Origin: Dyella_B sp035690825
Lineage (GTDB): Bacteria > Pseudomonadota > Gammaproteobacteria > Xanthomonadales > Rhodanobacteraceae
Length of the DNA stretch: 64,000 bases
Direction of reading: 5' to 3'
NCBI RefSeq assembly: GCF_051954575.1
Contig: NZ_JBQCHP010000007.1
Span: 4,997-68,996, forward strand
How positions within the stretch are numbered: the stretch's first letter is position 1; each line of letters begins with the position of its first letter. The position numbers were made by a program, and so were the translations under genes. Below, piece by piece: positions 50,520 through 58,066 of the stretch. The notes beneath the pieces were generated by a model. The model was not told the DNA's origin and made no database searches. It saw only the letters and a program-made list of their open reading frames with translations.

Positions 50520-51916
50520 GCAAACCACCCGTGCAGCATCCAGCCGCTCTGCTCGCCCGGTGCGCAATAGACCCACGCGCGCTGGCCTTGTTCCGTTTCG
50601 ACGATGTAGTAGTCGCGGCGCACCGTATCGTCGTCCCACCAACCGGTTTCCATGCGCTCGGGACCGGCGAGGATGCGCAGCGCACCGCGTAAAGGGATGG
50701 GCTGATCCAGCAGCCACGTGGGGCGAGCGCGTGGCTCGATAAAGCCTTCATCCTGCTCGGCGATGCGTTGCGAATGCTCAGGGCGTGGGTCGATGGTGAT
50801 GCCCAGGCGATAGACGGCGCGATCACCGAGCCGCGCGCGCAGGCGTTCGCGCAACTGCTCCAAAGGCAGCGCGTTGGCGGGGCGTTCGTCGAACAGGTCG
50901 CGGCCGGCCGGTACGAAGCCGGGCAAGTCATGGGCGATCAGGCGCAGCGACAATACCGGCGCGGAAAGTTGTATTTGCTCGAGGCGACCGCGCGCCGCTT
51001 CGAACAGCACGTTGGCATCGCGCTCGGGCGAAAGCATGCCGACCGGCACCTCGGTGGCCGCGTTGTCGCGATGCTCCAACCGCAAGGCAAAACGCTGCAC
51101 GCCACCATCGCGGCCGGAGAGATACGCCGCGAGGTCGCCGGTCATGCGCTTCAACGGAAACACCAGGGCGGCGATGTTTTCCACTTCGTGCGACAGTTCG
51201 ATGCGCCAATCCACCGTATCGGGCGGCATATACAGATCCAGCCCCGCAGGTATACGGCCCAGCAGGCGATCGATGGCTTGCAGCAGTTCCGCACCGAAAC
51301 GCCGCTGCAAACCATCGCGCGGCATGCGCAGCAATGGCCCCACCTGGCGGATGCCCATGCGCGGCAGCGCATCCACCGCCTGCTCGGGCAAATGGCTTTT
51401 CTGCAAGGGCACGGCATCGAGTGCGCGCTGCATGGTTTCTTGTGTAAGAACCGCCATGCCATCGCTCACGCCGGCAAGCACATGCGCGGCATGCGGCGTA
51501 GGTGCCGCGGCGATGCGATGACGGAAACCAAGCTCGGTAAGATCGCGGCGCAGGCTGCGTTCGATAGCCGGCCAGTCACCCAAAAGGCGGCGGCTGCGAC
51601 TGATTTCCAGCACGATGGCATGCGGCAGCAGCGCCACTTGCGAGCTGTAGCGATAAGCGACACCCGCCAGGAAGCGTTGCCAGCGATCCGCATCAGCGGG
51701 GTCGTAGGGAATCGCTTCGAACTGCGCCAGCAAGGCTTGCGCGGCATTCAAGCGCTGACCGACATGCAAACCTGCGCGTTGTGCCGATGCATTCGCCGCC
51801 ACCACGCAGCGTGCGTTCGCCGGGCCATCCACCAGCACCAGCGGACGGTCATCGTCGCGACGGCGGAGGACACCATCCAGTGCCAGGTACGGCAAGCTTA
51901 TGCAGGTCCACAACAT
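50516..51916 (-). CDS. imuB: Y-family polymerase-like protein ImuB
   Basis: A 466-residue protein of the Y-family polymerase fold that links DnaE2 to the beta clamp in the mutasome. It begins LWTCISLPYLALDGVLRRR, where true Y-family enzymes have DxD metal-binding residues; these are not apparent, which agrees with ImuB being catalytically inactive. ALDAVPLQKSHLPEQAVDALPRMGIRQVGPLL corresponds to the finger/thumb HhH region. The C-terminus has DWRIELSHEVENIAALVFPLKRM and ends WMLHGWFA. The start lies 12 bases after the imuA stop, and the end overlaps dnaE2. Confidence 0.93.
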   Translation of the reverse strand: MLWTCISLPYLALDGVLRRRDDDRPLVLVDGPANARCVVAANASAQRAGLHVGQRLNAAQALLAQFEAIPYDPADADRWQRFLAGVAYRYSSQVALLPHAIVLEISRSRRLLGDWPAIERSLRRDLTELGFRHRIAAAPTPHAAHVLAGVSDGMAVLTQETMQRALDAVPLQKSHLPEQAVDALPRMGIRQVGPLLRMPRDGLQRRFGAELLQAIDRLLGRIPAGLDLYMPPDTVDWRIELSHEVENIAALVFPLKRMTGDLAAYLSGRDGGVQRFALRLEHRDNAATEVPVGMLSPERDANVLFEAARGRLEQIQLSAPVLSLRLIAHDLPGFVPAGRDLFDERPANALPLEQLRERLRARLGDRAVYRLGITIDPRPEHSQRIAEQDEGFIEPRARPTWLLDQPIPLRGALRILAGPERMETGWWDDDTVRRDYYIVETEQGQRAWVYCAPGEQSGWMLHGWFA

Positions 51917-51928
51917 GCGCCGTCACCA

Positions 51929-52702
51929 TCACTCCCCGCTCGTGCCGAGAGTGGGGAATTTCACTATGCCCTCGCCTGCTTGCAGGAGAGGACCAGGATG
52001 GAGTTCGTCGTGGACTTGGGAGGCTTCACCCCACCCCAGCCCTCCCCTGCTGCACGCAGGGGAGGGAGTTGTCTGCGGCGAGTCGTACATGCGCAGCAAG
52101 TCAATGGGCTGCGCGGGTGCGTTACCGCCGCGACATTTGCGTATCCATAGTGATGGCTGCGGTTTGGCGGTGAATTCCAAACGCAACGCCGCCGGCGAAG
52201 CATTCGCCAGATAGCGACTGTCGCGAAACACGAATGCCAAGGCACGCCCGGTATCTGCAGCGACTTGCAAGCGTCGCAGGCTGCGATCGTCCGCCTGTTG
52301 CGGCCATGCCAGTACGGCGGCGCAACTGCCGGATCGCAGGCATTGTTCGGCCGCCCACAGCACGTGTTTTTCGTCCGCCTCGACGATGTCCACGCGCTGC
52401 AGATCCACGCCCTGCTGCCGCCAGCCCATCGCGCATGGCGCATACGGCGGCGCGATCAGCATGATGGGACGCTGCCCTTGCGTGAGCCGTGCAAGCGTCG
52501 GCAACAGCAGGCGCAGTTCACCGATGCCATCGGCAGGCAGCAGGATTTCGGTCAGCGAGGCTTCCGGCCAACCGCGCGCCGGCAAGGCGGCATCCAGCAG
52601 CGGCCAGCCGGTGGAGTGCCCGCCTTCGGTCGGCGGCTGCGCCCGACCGCGCCAGACCTGCCGGGCATCCAGCAGGTTGGACAAGGCGACCACCGTGCCC
52701 AT
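51929..52702 (-). CDS. imuA: Translesion synthesis protein ImuA with repeat-derived C-terminus
   Basis: A 257-residue RecA-fold-like protein of the ImuA family that acts with ImuB and DnaE2. Typical segments are STGWPLLDAALPARGWPEASLTEILLP, LLLPTLARLTQGQRPIMLIAPPY and LAWPQQADDRSLRRLQVAADTG. The last 45 or so residues (PSPACSRGGLGWGEASQVHD and on) are translated from a pair of dispersed palindromes at 51970-52066, so the natural C-terminus has been replaced or extended by a repeat insertion. The imuA ATG overlaps the lexA stop by one base (TGATG). Activity should be tested, because the ImuA C-terminus contributes to ImuB contacts. Confidence 0.9.
   Translation of the reverse strand: MGTVVALSNLLDARQVWRGRAQPPTEGGHSTGWPLLDAALPARGWPEASLTEILLPADGIGELRLLLPTLARLTQGQRPIMLIAPPYAPCAMGWRQQGVDLQRVDIVEADEKHVLWAAEQCLRSGSCAAVLAWPQQADDRSLRRLQVAADTGRALAFVFRDSRYLANASPAALRLEFTAKPQPSLWIRKCRGGNAPAQPIDLLRMYDSPQTTPSPACSRGGLGWGEASQVHDELHPGPLLQAGEGIVKFPTLGTSGE
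51970..52066. repeat. Pair of CTCCCC-type palindromes inside the imuA reading frame
   Basis: Hairpin one is CCTCGCCTGC-TT-GCAGGAGAGG (51970-51991, one mismatched pair). Hairpin two is CCCTCCCCTGC (52040-52050) with GCAGGGGAGGG (52056-52066) over a 5-nt loop. Between them is CACCCCACCCCAG, a common companion of this repeat type. The whole lies inside the 3' part of imuA. Confidence 0.8.
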
Positions 52703-53322
52703 CAGACACCCCTCACCAGACCTGCGAACAATCCTTCGATGGCAAAGTCTTCGGTGGGATCCGGATCGATCGGCTGGTAGCCGGGGCTGTTCGGCAACAG
52801 GCGGATCACCTCGCCTTTCCAGTACAGCCGCTTGATGGTGAAGCGATCGCCCGCCACGCGCGCCGCCACCACTTGGCCATGGCGCGCAACGGGCGTGGCA
52901 TGCACGGCGACCAAGTCGCCATCCAAGATGCCTTCGTCGCGCATGGAGTCGCCGATCACCCGCACCAGGTAATCCGGCTGCAGGCGGAACAGCCAGCGCG
53001 ACACGCGCAGGCTGCGTTCCACGCGGGATTCGGAAAAGATCGGCTCACCCGCGGCGATACGCCCGATCAGGGGCAGGTCCAGCGTATCGGCGGCGAGGGG
53101 GTCTTCCTCCCGCACCAGCCGGATGCCGCGCGAACGGTTGGGTTCAATCACCAGTCGGCCTTTCGCCTCCAGCGAGCGCACATGCTTGAGCACCGCGCTG
53201 ACACTGGCGATGCCCATGGCCTGGCCGATTTCCTCCAGCGTGGGCGCCTCCCCGCCCTGCTCCAGCCGCTCGCGGATGAAGGCGAGGATGTTGAGCTGGC
53301 GGCTGGTGAGCTGGAGGGTCAT
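52702..53322 (-). CDS. lexA: LexA repressor
   Basis: A 206-residue SOS repressor. The N-terminal winged helix includes LTSRQLNILAFIRERLEQGGEAPTLEEIGQAMGIASVSAVLKHVRSLE. The autocleavage Ala-Gly site is in GRIAAGEPIF (about residue 91). The catalytic serine is in IGDSMRDEGI and the lysine in AGDRFTIKRL, so it is proteolytically competent. It heads the imuA-imuB-dnaE2-alkB operon with a one-base overlap to imuA. A palindrome 11 bases upstream of its start is a candidate operator. Lysobacterales often carry a second LexA (LexA2) in this operon, and this may be that one. Confidence 0.95.
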   Translation of the reverse strand: MTLQLTSRQLNILAFIRERLEQGGEAPTLEEIGQAMGIASVSAVLKHVRSLEAKGRLVIEPNRSRGIRLVREEDPLAADTLDLPLIGRIAAGEPIFSESRVERSLRVSRWLFRLQPDYLVRVIGDSMRDEGILDGDLVAVHATPVARHGQVVAARVAGDRFTIKRLYWKGEVIRLLPNSPGYQPIDPDPTEDFAIEGLFAGLVRGV

Positions 53323-53332
53323 GGGCTACATC

Positions 53333-53354
53333 TTTTCACCTTTTTGGGTGAAAA
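53333..53354 (-). promoter_or_regulatory. Candidate LexA operator upstream of lexA
   Basis: TTTTCACC (53333-53340) and GGTGAAAA (53347-53354) form a perfect 8-6-8 inverted repeat, 11 bases from the lexA start codon. It does not match the E. coli SOS box or TTAG-N6-TACTA. Its position in a gene known to be autoregulated makes it a plausible operator for this LexA. Confidence 0.55.
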
Positions 53355-53386
53355 TGAAGTGGCCTAGCCCCGCTCCTGCTCAGCTC

Positions 53387-53461
53387 GTAGGTTGGGGTAC
53401 AAACCCCAACGTCGTAATACATGTGCAGATGGACGATGTTGGGGTTTGCACCCCAACCTAC
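53387..53461. repeat. GTAG-type REPIN, copy 5
   Basis: GTAG (53387-53390), GTTGGGGT-ACAA-ACCCCAAC, a spacer of about 26 bases, and GTTGGGGT-TTGC-ACCCCAAC ending CTAC at 53461. It lies between ilvE and lexA, which are both on the minus strand, so it may separate ilvE transcripts from the SOS operon. Confidence 0.95.
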
Positions 53462-53466
53462 AGGCC

Positions 53467-54384
53467 TCAGACCGGCTCCAGCCAGCCCCACTTGTCCTGG
53501 GTCTTGCCGTTGAACAGCCCGAAATAAAGCTCCTGCAGCCGGCGGGTGACGCGCCCGGCCTTGCCGCTGCCGACCTGCTTGCCGTCGATCTCGCGGATCG
53601 GGGTGATTTCGGCGGCGGTGCCGCACATCAGCACTTCGTCGGCCAGGTACAGGTATTCGCGCGGGATGTCGCGCTCCACCACCTCGATGCCGTCCTCGCG
53701 CGCCAGCACCTTGATGGTGTCGCGGGTGATGCCGGCGAGGATGGAGGAACTGGCCGGCGTGGTATGCAGCACGCCATCGAACACCAGGAACAGGTTTTCG
53801 CCCGCGCCCTCGCTGAGCAAGCCGCTGGCGGCCAGCGCGATGCCTTCGCCAAAGCCCAGACGGCGCGCCTCGCGTGCAACCAACTGGCCGGAAAGATAAT
53901 TGCCGCCGGCCTTGGCGCCAGCGGGAATGGTGTTCGGCGCGAAACGCTGCCAGCTCGACACGCAGGCGGTGATGCCTACTTCCAGCGCTTCCGGCCCCAG
54001 GTACGGACCCATCGGCCAGCTCGCCACGGCGACGTCGATCGGCGTTTCGGCAGAAAGCCCGAAGCCACCCAGGCCGCGATACGCCACCGGGCGCAGGTAG
54101 GCGGCGGAAAAGCCGTTCTTGCGGATCACTTCGCGGCACGCCGCCGCCAGTTCGTCCTGCGAATACGGCAGCACCATGTCATAGATCTTGGCCGAGAGGT
54201 ACAGGCGCTTCAAATGATCGGTGAGACGGAAGATCGCCGCGCCTTCCGGCGTGACATAGCTGCGGATGCCCTCGAACACGGACGAGCCGTAATGCAGGGC
54301 GTGCGACATCACGTGCGCGGTGGCGTCTTTCCACGGCTTGATGTCGCCGTTCTGCCAGATCCATTCGGGGTACTGCTGGGCCAT
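53467..54384 (-). CDS. ilvE: Branched-chain amino acid aminotransferase (class IV)
   Basis: A 305-residue PLP enzyme of fold type IV that interconverts Leu/Ile/Val and their 2-oxo acids. It begins WIWQNGDIKPWKDATAHVMSHALHYGSSVFEGIRSY. The PLP lysine lies in NTIPAGAKAGGNYL. LLSEGAGENLFLVFDGVLHTTP and EVLMCGTAAEITPIREIDG are the class-IV cofactor-phosphate motifs. Length is normal. The start at 54382-54384 is preceded by GGAGAT. It is followed by REPIN copy 5, and the structured element copy 2 lies upstream. Confidence 0.94.
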   Translation of the reverse strand: MAQQYPEWIWQNGDIKPWKDATAHVMSHALHYGSSVFEGIRSYVTPEGAAIFRLTDHLKRLYLSAKIYDMVLPYSQDELAAACREVIRKNGFSAAYLRPVAYRGLGGFGLSAETPIDVAVASWPMGPYLGPEALEVGITACVSSWQRFAPNTIPAGAKAGGNYLSGQLVAREARRLGFGEGIALAASGLLSEGAGENLFLVFDGVLHTTPASSSILAGITRDTIKVLAREDGIEVVERDIPREYLYLADEVLMCGTAAEITPIREIDGKQVGSGKAGRVTRRLQELYFGLFNGKTQDKWGWLEPV

Positions 54385-54457
54385 GGGGCAATCTCCGTTG
54401 GGGACCGCCCATGATAACGGGCCGAAGCTTTCGACACCTTTCGTCGGGAATGGCGTT

Positions 54458-54673
54458 AGGGATGCTCTGATCTATTCCACGCACCCAGCATGACCTTCAG
54501 AAAGCTCGCAGGATGTGTTGCGCGACGCAGGGCAGACTGGCCGTCTGTTCCTCGCTCCTCAAAGCCGCACAGCCTGCGGGCCTTCTGGAGGTCACCCCCC
54601 CCGCATATAAATTCAATACGTTGGGGCCGCACTGTATGCGGTGACGGGTGCGTGGAATAGATCAGGGCATCCT
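54458..54673. repeat. Structured dispersed element with terminal inverted repeats, copy 2
   Basis: A 216-base element bounded by a 28-bp inverted repeat (54458-54486 and 54646-54673, one mismatch and one extra base). It contains a 22-bp stem (54491-54512 with 54573-54594) capped by CAGAC-TGGCC-GTCTG (54533-54547), a linker with AATACGTTGGGGCC, and a short hairpin CCGCA-CTGTA-TGCGG. The layout matches copy 1 at 38808-39099, but the paired arms differ in sequence. Its right end supplies the stop codon of the next gene. Confidence 0.85.
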
Positions 54674-55245
54674 TAGCTTCGCGGCTGCAGCCACACGCAT
54701 CCGGAACGATGCACTACGTCGAAACGCGTTTGCGTGCTGGCGCCGCTGCCATCGTCCGATTCGGTCCGTACCAGCAGTGTTTCGCCATGTGCAGGCGCCG
54801 GACTCGGCGACGTCGATAGCGAAAGCGAGGATGCGTCCTCGCCATCGCCGGCGGCTGATGCACTTTTGACGTCGATCAGCGGGCGCGACATCAGCCGGGT
54901 GAAGTAACGAATGCCGGCCACCACTTCGTCCTTTCCATCGCCGTTCCACAGCGTCACACCGGCAAGGCGATTGGGATTGCGCTCGGCGAACGCATCGATC
55001 ACCGCTTGTTTGAGCTGCTTCAGATCCGCCGCGCATGTCACCGCAGGCGGCTTTGAGGTTTCCGCTGGCGCAGGTGTACTCATTGCGGGCGCCGGCGCCG
55101 GCAGAACAGGCGTGGCATTCACATCGGAACAATTGCGATCGGTGAAGACCGGAATGCCGTTCGTACCCATGCAACGATGGATGCCCTGCGCGCTGGCGCA
55201 GACCGGCAACAACAACAGTAACAGCAGCAGGCAGAGGACACGCAT
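54673..55245 (-). CDS. Secreted DUF4124-like protein
   Basis: A 190-residue exported protein. The signal peptide is strongly hydrophobic (RVLCLLLLLLLLPVCASAQ), followed by a DUF4124-like opening (GIHRCMGTNGIPVFTDRNCSDVNATP). An Ala/Pro-rich linker leads to a C-terminal part (LKQLKQAVIDAFAERNPNRLAGVTLWNG, RFDVVHRSGCVWLQ) with no known motif. The ATG at 55243-55245 is chosen for the signal peptide. The TAA stop at 54673-54675 overlaps the end of the structured repeat element. It is downstream of metF by 31 bases and may be read from it. Function unknown. Confidence 0.72.
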   Translation of the reverse strand: MRVLCLLLLLLLLPVCASAQGIHRCMGTNGIPVFTDRNCSDVNATPVLPAPAPAMSTPAPAETSKPPAVTCAADLKQLKQAVIDAFAERNPNRLAGVTLWNGDGKDEVVAGIRYFTRLMSRPLIDVKSASAAGDGEDASSLSLSTSPSPAPAHGETLLVRTESDDGSGASTQTRFDVVHRSGCVWLQPRS

Positions 55246-55276
55246 CGGCCAAGCATAGCCCGGTGCGCGCGATGCA

Positions 55277-56101
55277 TCAGTGCAGTTGATCAAGCACCGC
55301 GCGCGTCGCTTTCGCACGGTTCAGCGTGTAGAAATGCAAGGCCGGCGCGCCGCCTTCCAGCAGTCGACGGCACAGCTGCGCCACCACTTCCGCACCCATC
55401 GCGCGGATCGAGTCCACGTCGTCGTAATAGGCCTGCATGCGCTTGGCGATCCAGCGCGGAATCTCCGCACCGCACGCATCGGAAAAACGCTTGAGCTGGG
55501 CGTAATTGGAGATCGGCATGATGCCCGGCACGATCGGTACGCTGACGCCCATGCGGCGCACGTCATCGACGAAACGGAAATAGGCATCGGCATTGAAGAA
55601 GTACTGCGTGATCGCGCCATTGGCGCCCGCATCGACCTTGCTTTTGAAATGCCGCAAGTCGGCCTGCACGTCTTCCGATTGCGGGTGCATTTCCGGATAT
55701 GCCGCCACTTCGATATGAAAGTGATCGCCGCTGTATTCGCGGATGAACCGCACCAGCTCGGCGGCGTAACGGAAATCGCCCGGCGTGGCCATGCCCGAAG
55801 GCAGGTCGCCGCGCAGCGCCACGATGCGCCGGTAGCCGGCGGCGCGATACGCATCGAGCAGTTCGGCGATTTCCTTGCGCGTGCCGCCCATGCATGAAAG
55901 ATGCGGCGCCACGTCCAGGCCGTGCTGCTGATGCAAGCGCGCTACTGTTTCGCTGGTATAGCTCAGGGTGGAGCCGCCGGCGCCGAACGTCACCGAGACG
56001 TACTCGGGCTTGAGCGCCTTCAGCTCTTTCGCCGCCTTGTCGAGCTGGGCGCGCTGTTCGTCGGTTTTGGGCGGGAAGAATTCAAAGCTGATGGCCGGCA
56101 T
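55277..56101 (-). CDS. metF: 5,10-methylenetetrahydrofolate reductase
   Basis: A 274-residue FAD enzyme reducing 5,10-methylene-THF to 5-methyl-THF, the methyl donor for methionine synthesis. It begins ISFEFFPPKTDEQRAQLDKA. FGAGGSTLSYTSETVARL, IVALRGDLP and GANGAITQYFFNADAYFRFVDD are the FAD- and folate-binding segments. IPRWIAKRM is also typical. The length equals the bacterial catalytic core. The start is preceded by AAGGAC. An A/T-rich inverted repeat upstream is a candidate operator. It belongs functionally with the metX-metB-hom operon nearby. Confidence 0.95.
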   Translation of the reverse strand: MPAISFEFFPPKTDEQRAQLDKAAKELKALKPEYVSVTFGAGGSTLSYTSETVARLHQQHGLDVAPHLSCMGGTRKEIAELLDAYRAAGYRRIVALRGDLPSGMATPGDFRYAAELVRFIREYSGDHFHIEVAAYPEMHPQSEDVQADLRHFKSKVDAGANGAITQYFFNADAYFRFVDDVRRMGVSVPIVPGIMPISNYAQLKRFSDACGAEIPRWIAKRMQAYYDDVDSIRAMGAEVVAQLCRRLLEGGAPALHFYTLNRAKATRAVLDQLH

Positions 56102-56132
56102 GGCTTGGGTCCTTGCGTTACTCGGGCAAGTA

Positions 56133-56162
56133 TATATCTCTTATTCGAGATGAAAAGATATA
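56133..56162 (-). promoter_or_regulatory. Candidate operator upstream of metF
   Basis: A nested inverted repeat in an A/T-rich patch. TATATCT (56133-56139) pairs with AGATATA (56156-56162), and inside it ATCTC-N6-GAGAT is also palindromic. A -10-like TATACT lies at its promoter-proximal edge on the minus strand. Regulators of methionine genes such as SahR or MetR bind this kind of site, but which one is not shown by the sequence. Confidence 0.45.
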
Positions 56163-56316
56163 ACACGCCATCCCTTTCGCCGACTGGCCGGCCAGTGCCT
56201 TCCGATACCAGCGACCGGCCTCGGCACGGGCTGACACTGCATATGCCGGTCTGTCATCATCGCCGGATTGTGTCGCCCGCACGGCGGGTGCTCGTATGGC
56301 TTCAAGGGAGTACTCG

Positions 56317-57978
56317 ATGTCTTCTTCCAACGCGATCCGCCGCGACGTAGGGCCGTTCGCCCTGATGCTTACCGGCCTGGGTTCGATCATCGGCTCGGGC
56401 TGGCTGTTCGGTGCGTGGAAGGCGGCCGGCCTGGCCGGCCCCGGCGCCATCTGGGCATGGGTGCTGGGCGCGGCGATCATCATGACCATTGCGCTGACCT
56501 ATGCGGAACTGGGTGCGATGTTTCCCGAATCCGGCGGCATGGTGCGCTACGGCCATTATTCGCACGGCTCGCTGGTCGGCTTTATCGCCGCATGGGCGAA
56601 CTGGATCGCGATCGTGTCGGTGATTCCGGTGGAAGCAGAAGCTTCGGTGCAGTACATGGCGTCTTGGCCGTGGGCTTGGGCGCAGGATCTGTATCACGTG
56701 ACCGATGGCGTGGGTGAATTGAGCCACACCGGCCTGTACATCGCGGCGGTGCTGGTGATCATCTACTTCCTGCTCAACTTCTGGAGCGTGAAGCTGTTCG
56801 CGCACTCCAACACGGCGATCACCGTGTTCAAGCTGGTGGTGCCGGCGGCGACCGGCCTGGCGCTGATCGCCAGCGGTTTTCATCCTGAAAATTTCTCGGT
56901 CGGCATCCATGGCGGCGGTCATGCGATCGATTTCGCCGCAGTGCTCACCGCAGTCGCCACCGCGGGCATCGTCTTCAGCTTCAATGGTTTCCAGAGTCCG
57001 GTGAACCTGGCCGGCGAGGCGCGCAATCCGGGGCGCAGCATTCCGTTTGCGGTGGTCGGCTCGATCCTGCTGGCGACCGTGATCTACGTGATCCTGCAAG
57101 TGGCCTATCTCGGCGCGGTGCCGCAGGATCTGCTCGCCAAGGCGGGCTGGCACGGCATCAATTTCCGCTCGCCGTTCGCGGAGCTGGCGATCATCGTCAA
57201 TCTGCATTGGCTGGCGATGCTGCTGTATGTGGACGCCTTCATCAGCCCGAGCGGCACCGGCATGACCTATACCGCCACCACCGCGCGCATGATCTACGGC
57301 ATGGAGCGCAATGGCACGCTGCCGAAGATCTTCGGCCACGTGCATCCGAAATGGGGCATCCCGCGTCCGGCGATGTGGTTCAACCTGGTGGTGTCGTTCC
57401 TGTTCCTGTTCTTCTTCCGCGGCTGGGGCACGCTGGCGGCGGTGATTTCGGTGGCGACGATCATTTCCTATCTCACTGGGCCGGTGAGCGTGATGACGTT
57501 GCGCCGCACCGCCACGGAATTGCACCGCCCCCTGCGCGTGGCAGGCTTGCCGGTGCTGGCTGGCGTCGCCTTCGTCATGGCGACGGAGCTGCTGTACTGG
57601 GCGAAGTGGCCGCTGACCGGCGAGATCATTCTGCTGATGGTGGTGGCGTTGCCGGTGTACCTGTATTACCAGGCGAAATCCGGCTGGCACGATTTCGGCC
57701 GGCACTTGAAGGGCGCTTGGTGGCTGATCGTCTATCTGCCGGTAGTAGCGTTCGTGTCGTGGGCTGGCAGCACCACGTTCGGTGGGCACGGTTATCTTTC
57801 TTACGGCACCGATCTGATCGTCGTTGCGGTCATCGGCTTGGTGTTCTACCTGTGGGGCGTGAAGTCCGGTTGGCGCACGCCTGCAGTGGAAGCTGCGCGC
57901 GGCGAAGCGCATGTGCATCCGGACCTGCCACTGGTGCCGCCGGATGAAGACACCGCCGAACGCATCGTGCGAGGTTGA
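56317..57978 (+). CDS. APC-superfamily amino acid permease
   Basis: A 553-residue inner-membrane transporter with about 14 predicted transmembrane segments. The N-terminal motif FALMLTGLGSIIGSGWLFGAWKAAGLAGPGA is the APC unwound-helix substrate-binding segment. PESGGMVRYGHYSHG and FNGFQSPVNLAGEARNPGRSIPFA are further APC signatures. It is of the aspartate/other amino acid:proton symporter type, though the substrate is not determinable. ATG 56317 is chosen for AAGGGAG upstream; an in-frame ATG at 56296 lacks one. The C-terminal tail is hydrophilic. REPIN copy 6 separates it from the convergent hom gene. Confidence 0.88.
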   Translation: MSSSNAIRRDVGPFALMLTGLGSIIGSGWLFGAWKAAGLAGPGAIWAWVLGAAIIMTIALTYAELGAMFPESGGMVRYGHYSHGSLVGFIAAWANWIAIVSVIPVEAEASVQYMASWPWAWAQDLYHVTDGVGELSHTGLYIAAVLVIIYFLLNFWSVKLFAHSNTAITVFKLVVPAATGLALIASGFHPENFSVGIHGGGHAIDFAAVLTAVATAGIVFSFNGFQSPVNLAGEARNPGRSIPFAVVGSILLATVIYVILQVAYLGAVPQDLLAKAGWHGINFRSPFAELAIIVNLHWLAMLLYVDAFISPSGTGMTYTATTARMIYGMERNGTLPKIFGHVHPKWGIPRPAMWFNLVVSFLFLFFFRGWGTLAAVISVATIISYLTGPVSVMTLRRTATELHRPLRVAGLPVLAGVAFVMATELLYWAKWPLTGEIILLMVVALPVYLYYQAKSGWHDFGRHLKGAWWLIVYLPVVAFVSWAGSTTFGGHGYLSYGTDLIVVAVIGLVFYLWGVKSGWRTPAVEAARGEAHVHPDLPLVPPDEDTAERIVRG

Positions 57979-57991
57979 TGCGCGAAAGAAT

Positions 57992-58066
57992 ATAGGTTGG
58001 GGTGCAAACCCCAACCAACGTCGCGATGCATGTAGATGGCAATGCTGGGGTTGCACCCCAGCCTAC
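57992..58066. repeat. GTAG-type REPIN, copy 6 (compensated variant)
   Basis: ATAG (57992-57995), GTTGGGGT-GCAA-ACCCCAAC, a spacer, then a right arm GCTGGGGT-TGC-ACCCCAGC ending CTAC (58063-58066). Relative to the other copies, the right arm has T to C on one side and A to G on the other, so pairing is kept. The right CTA is the TAG stop codon of the hom gene on the minus strand. Confidence 0.93.
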
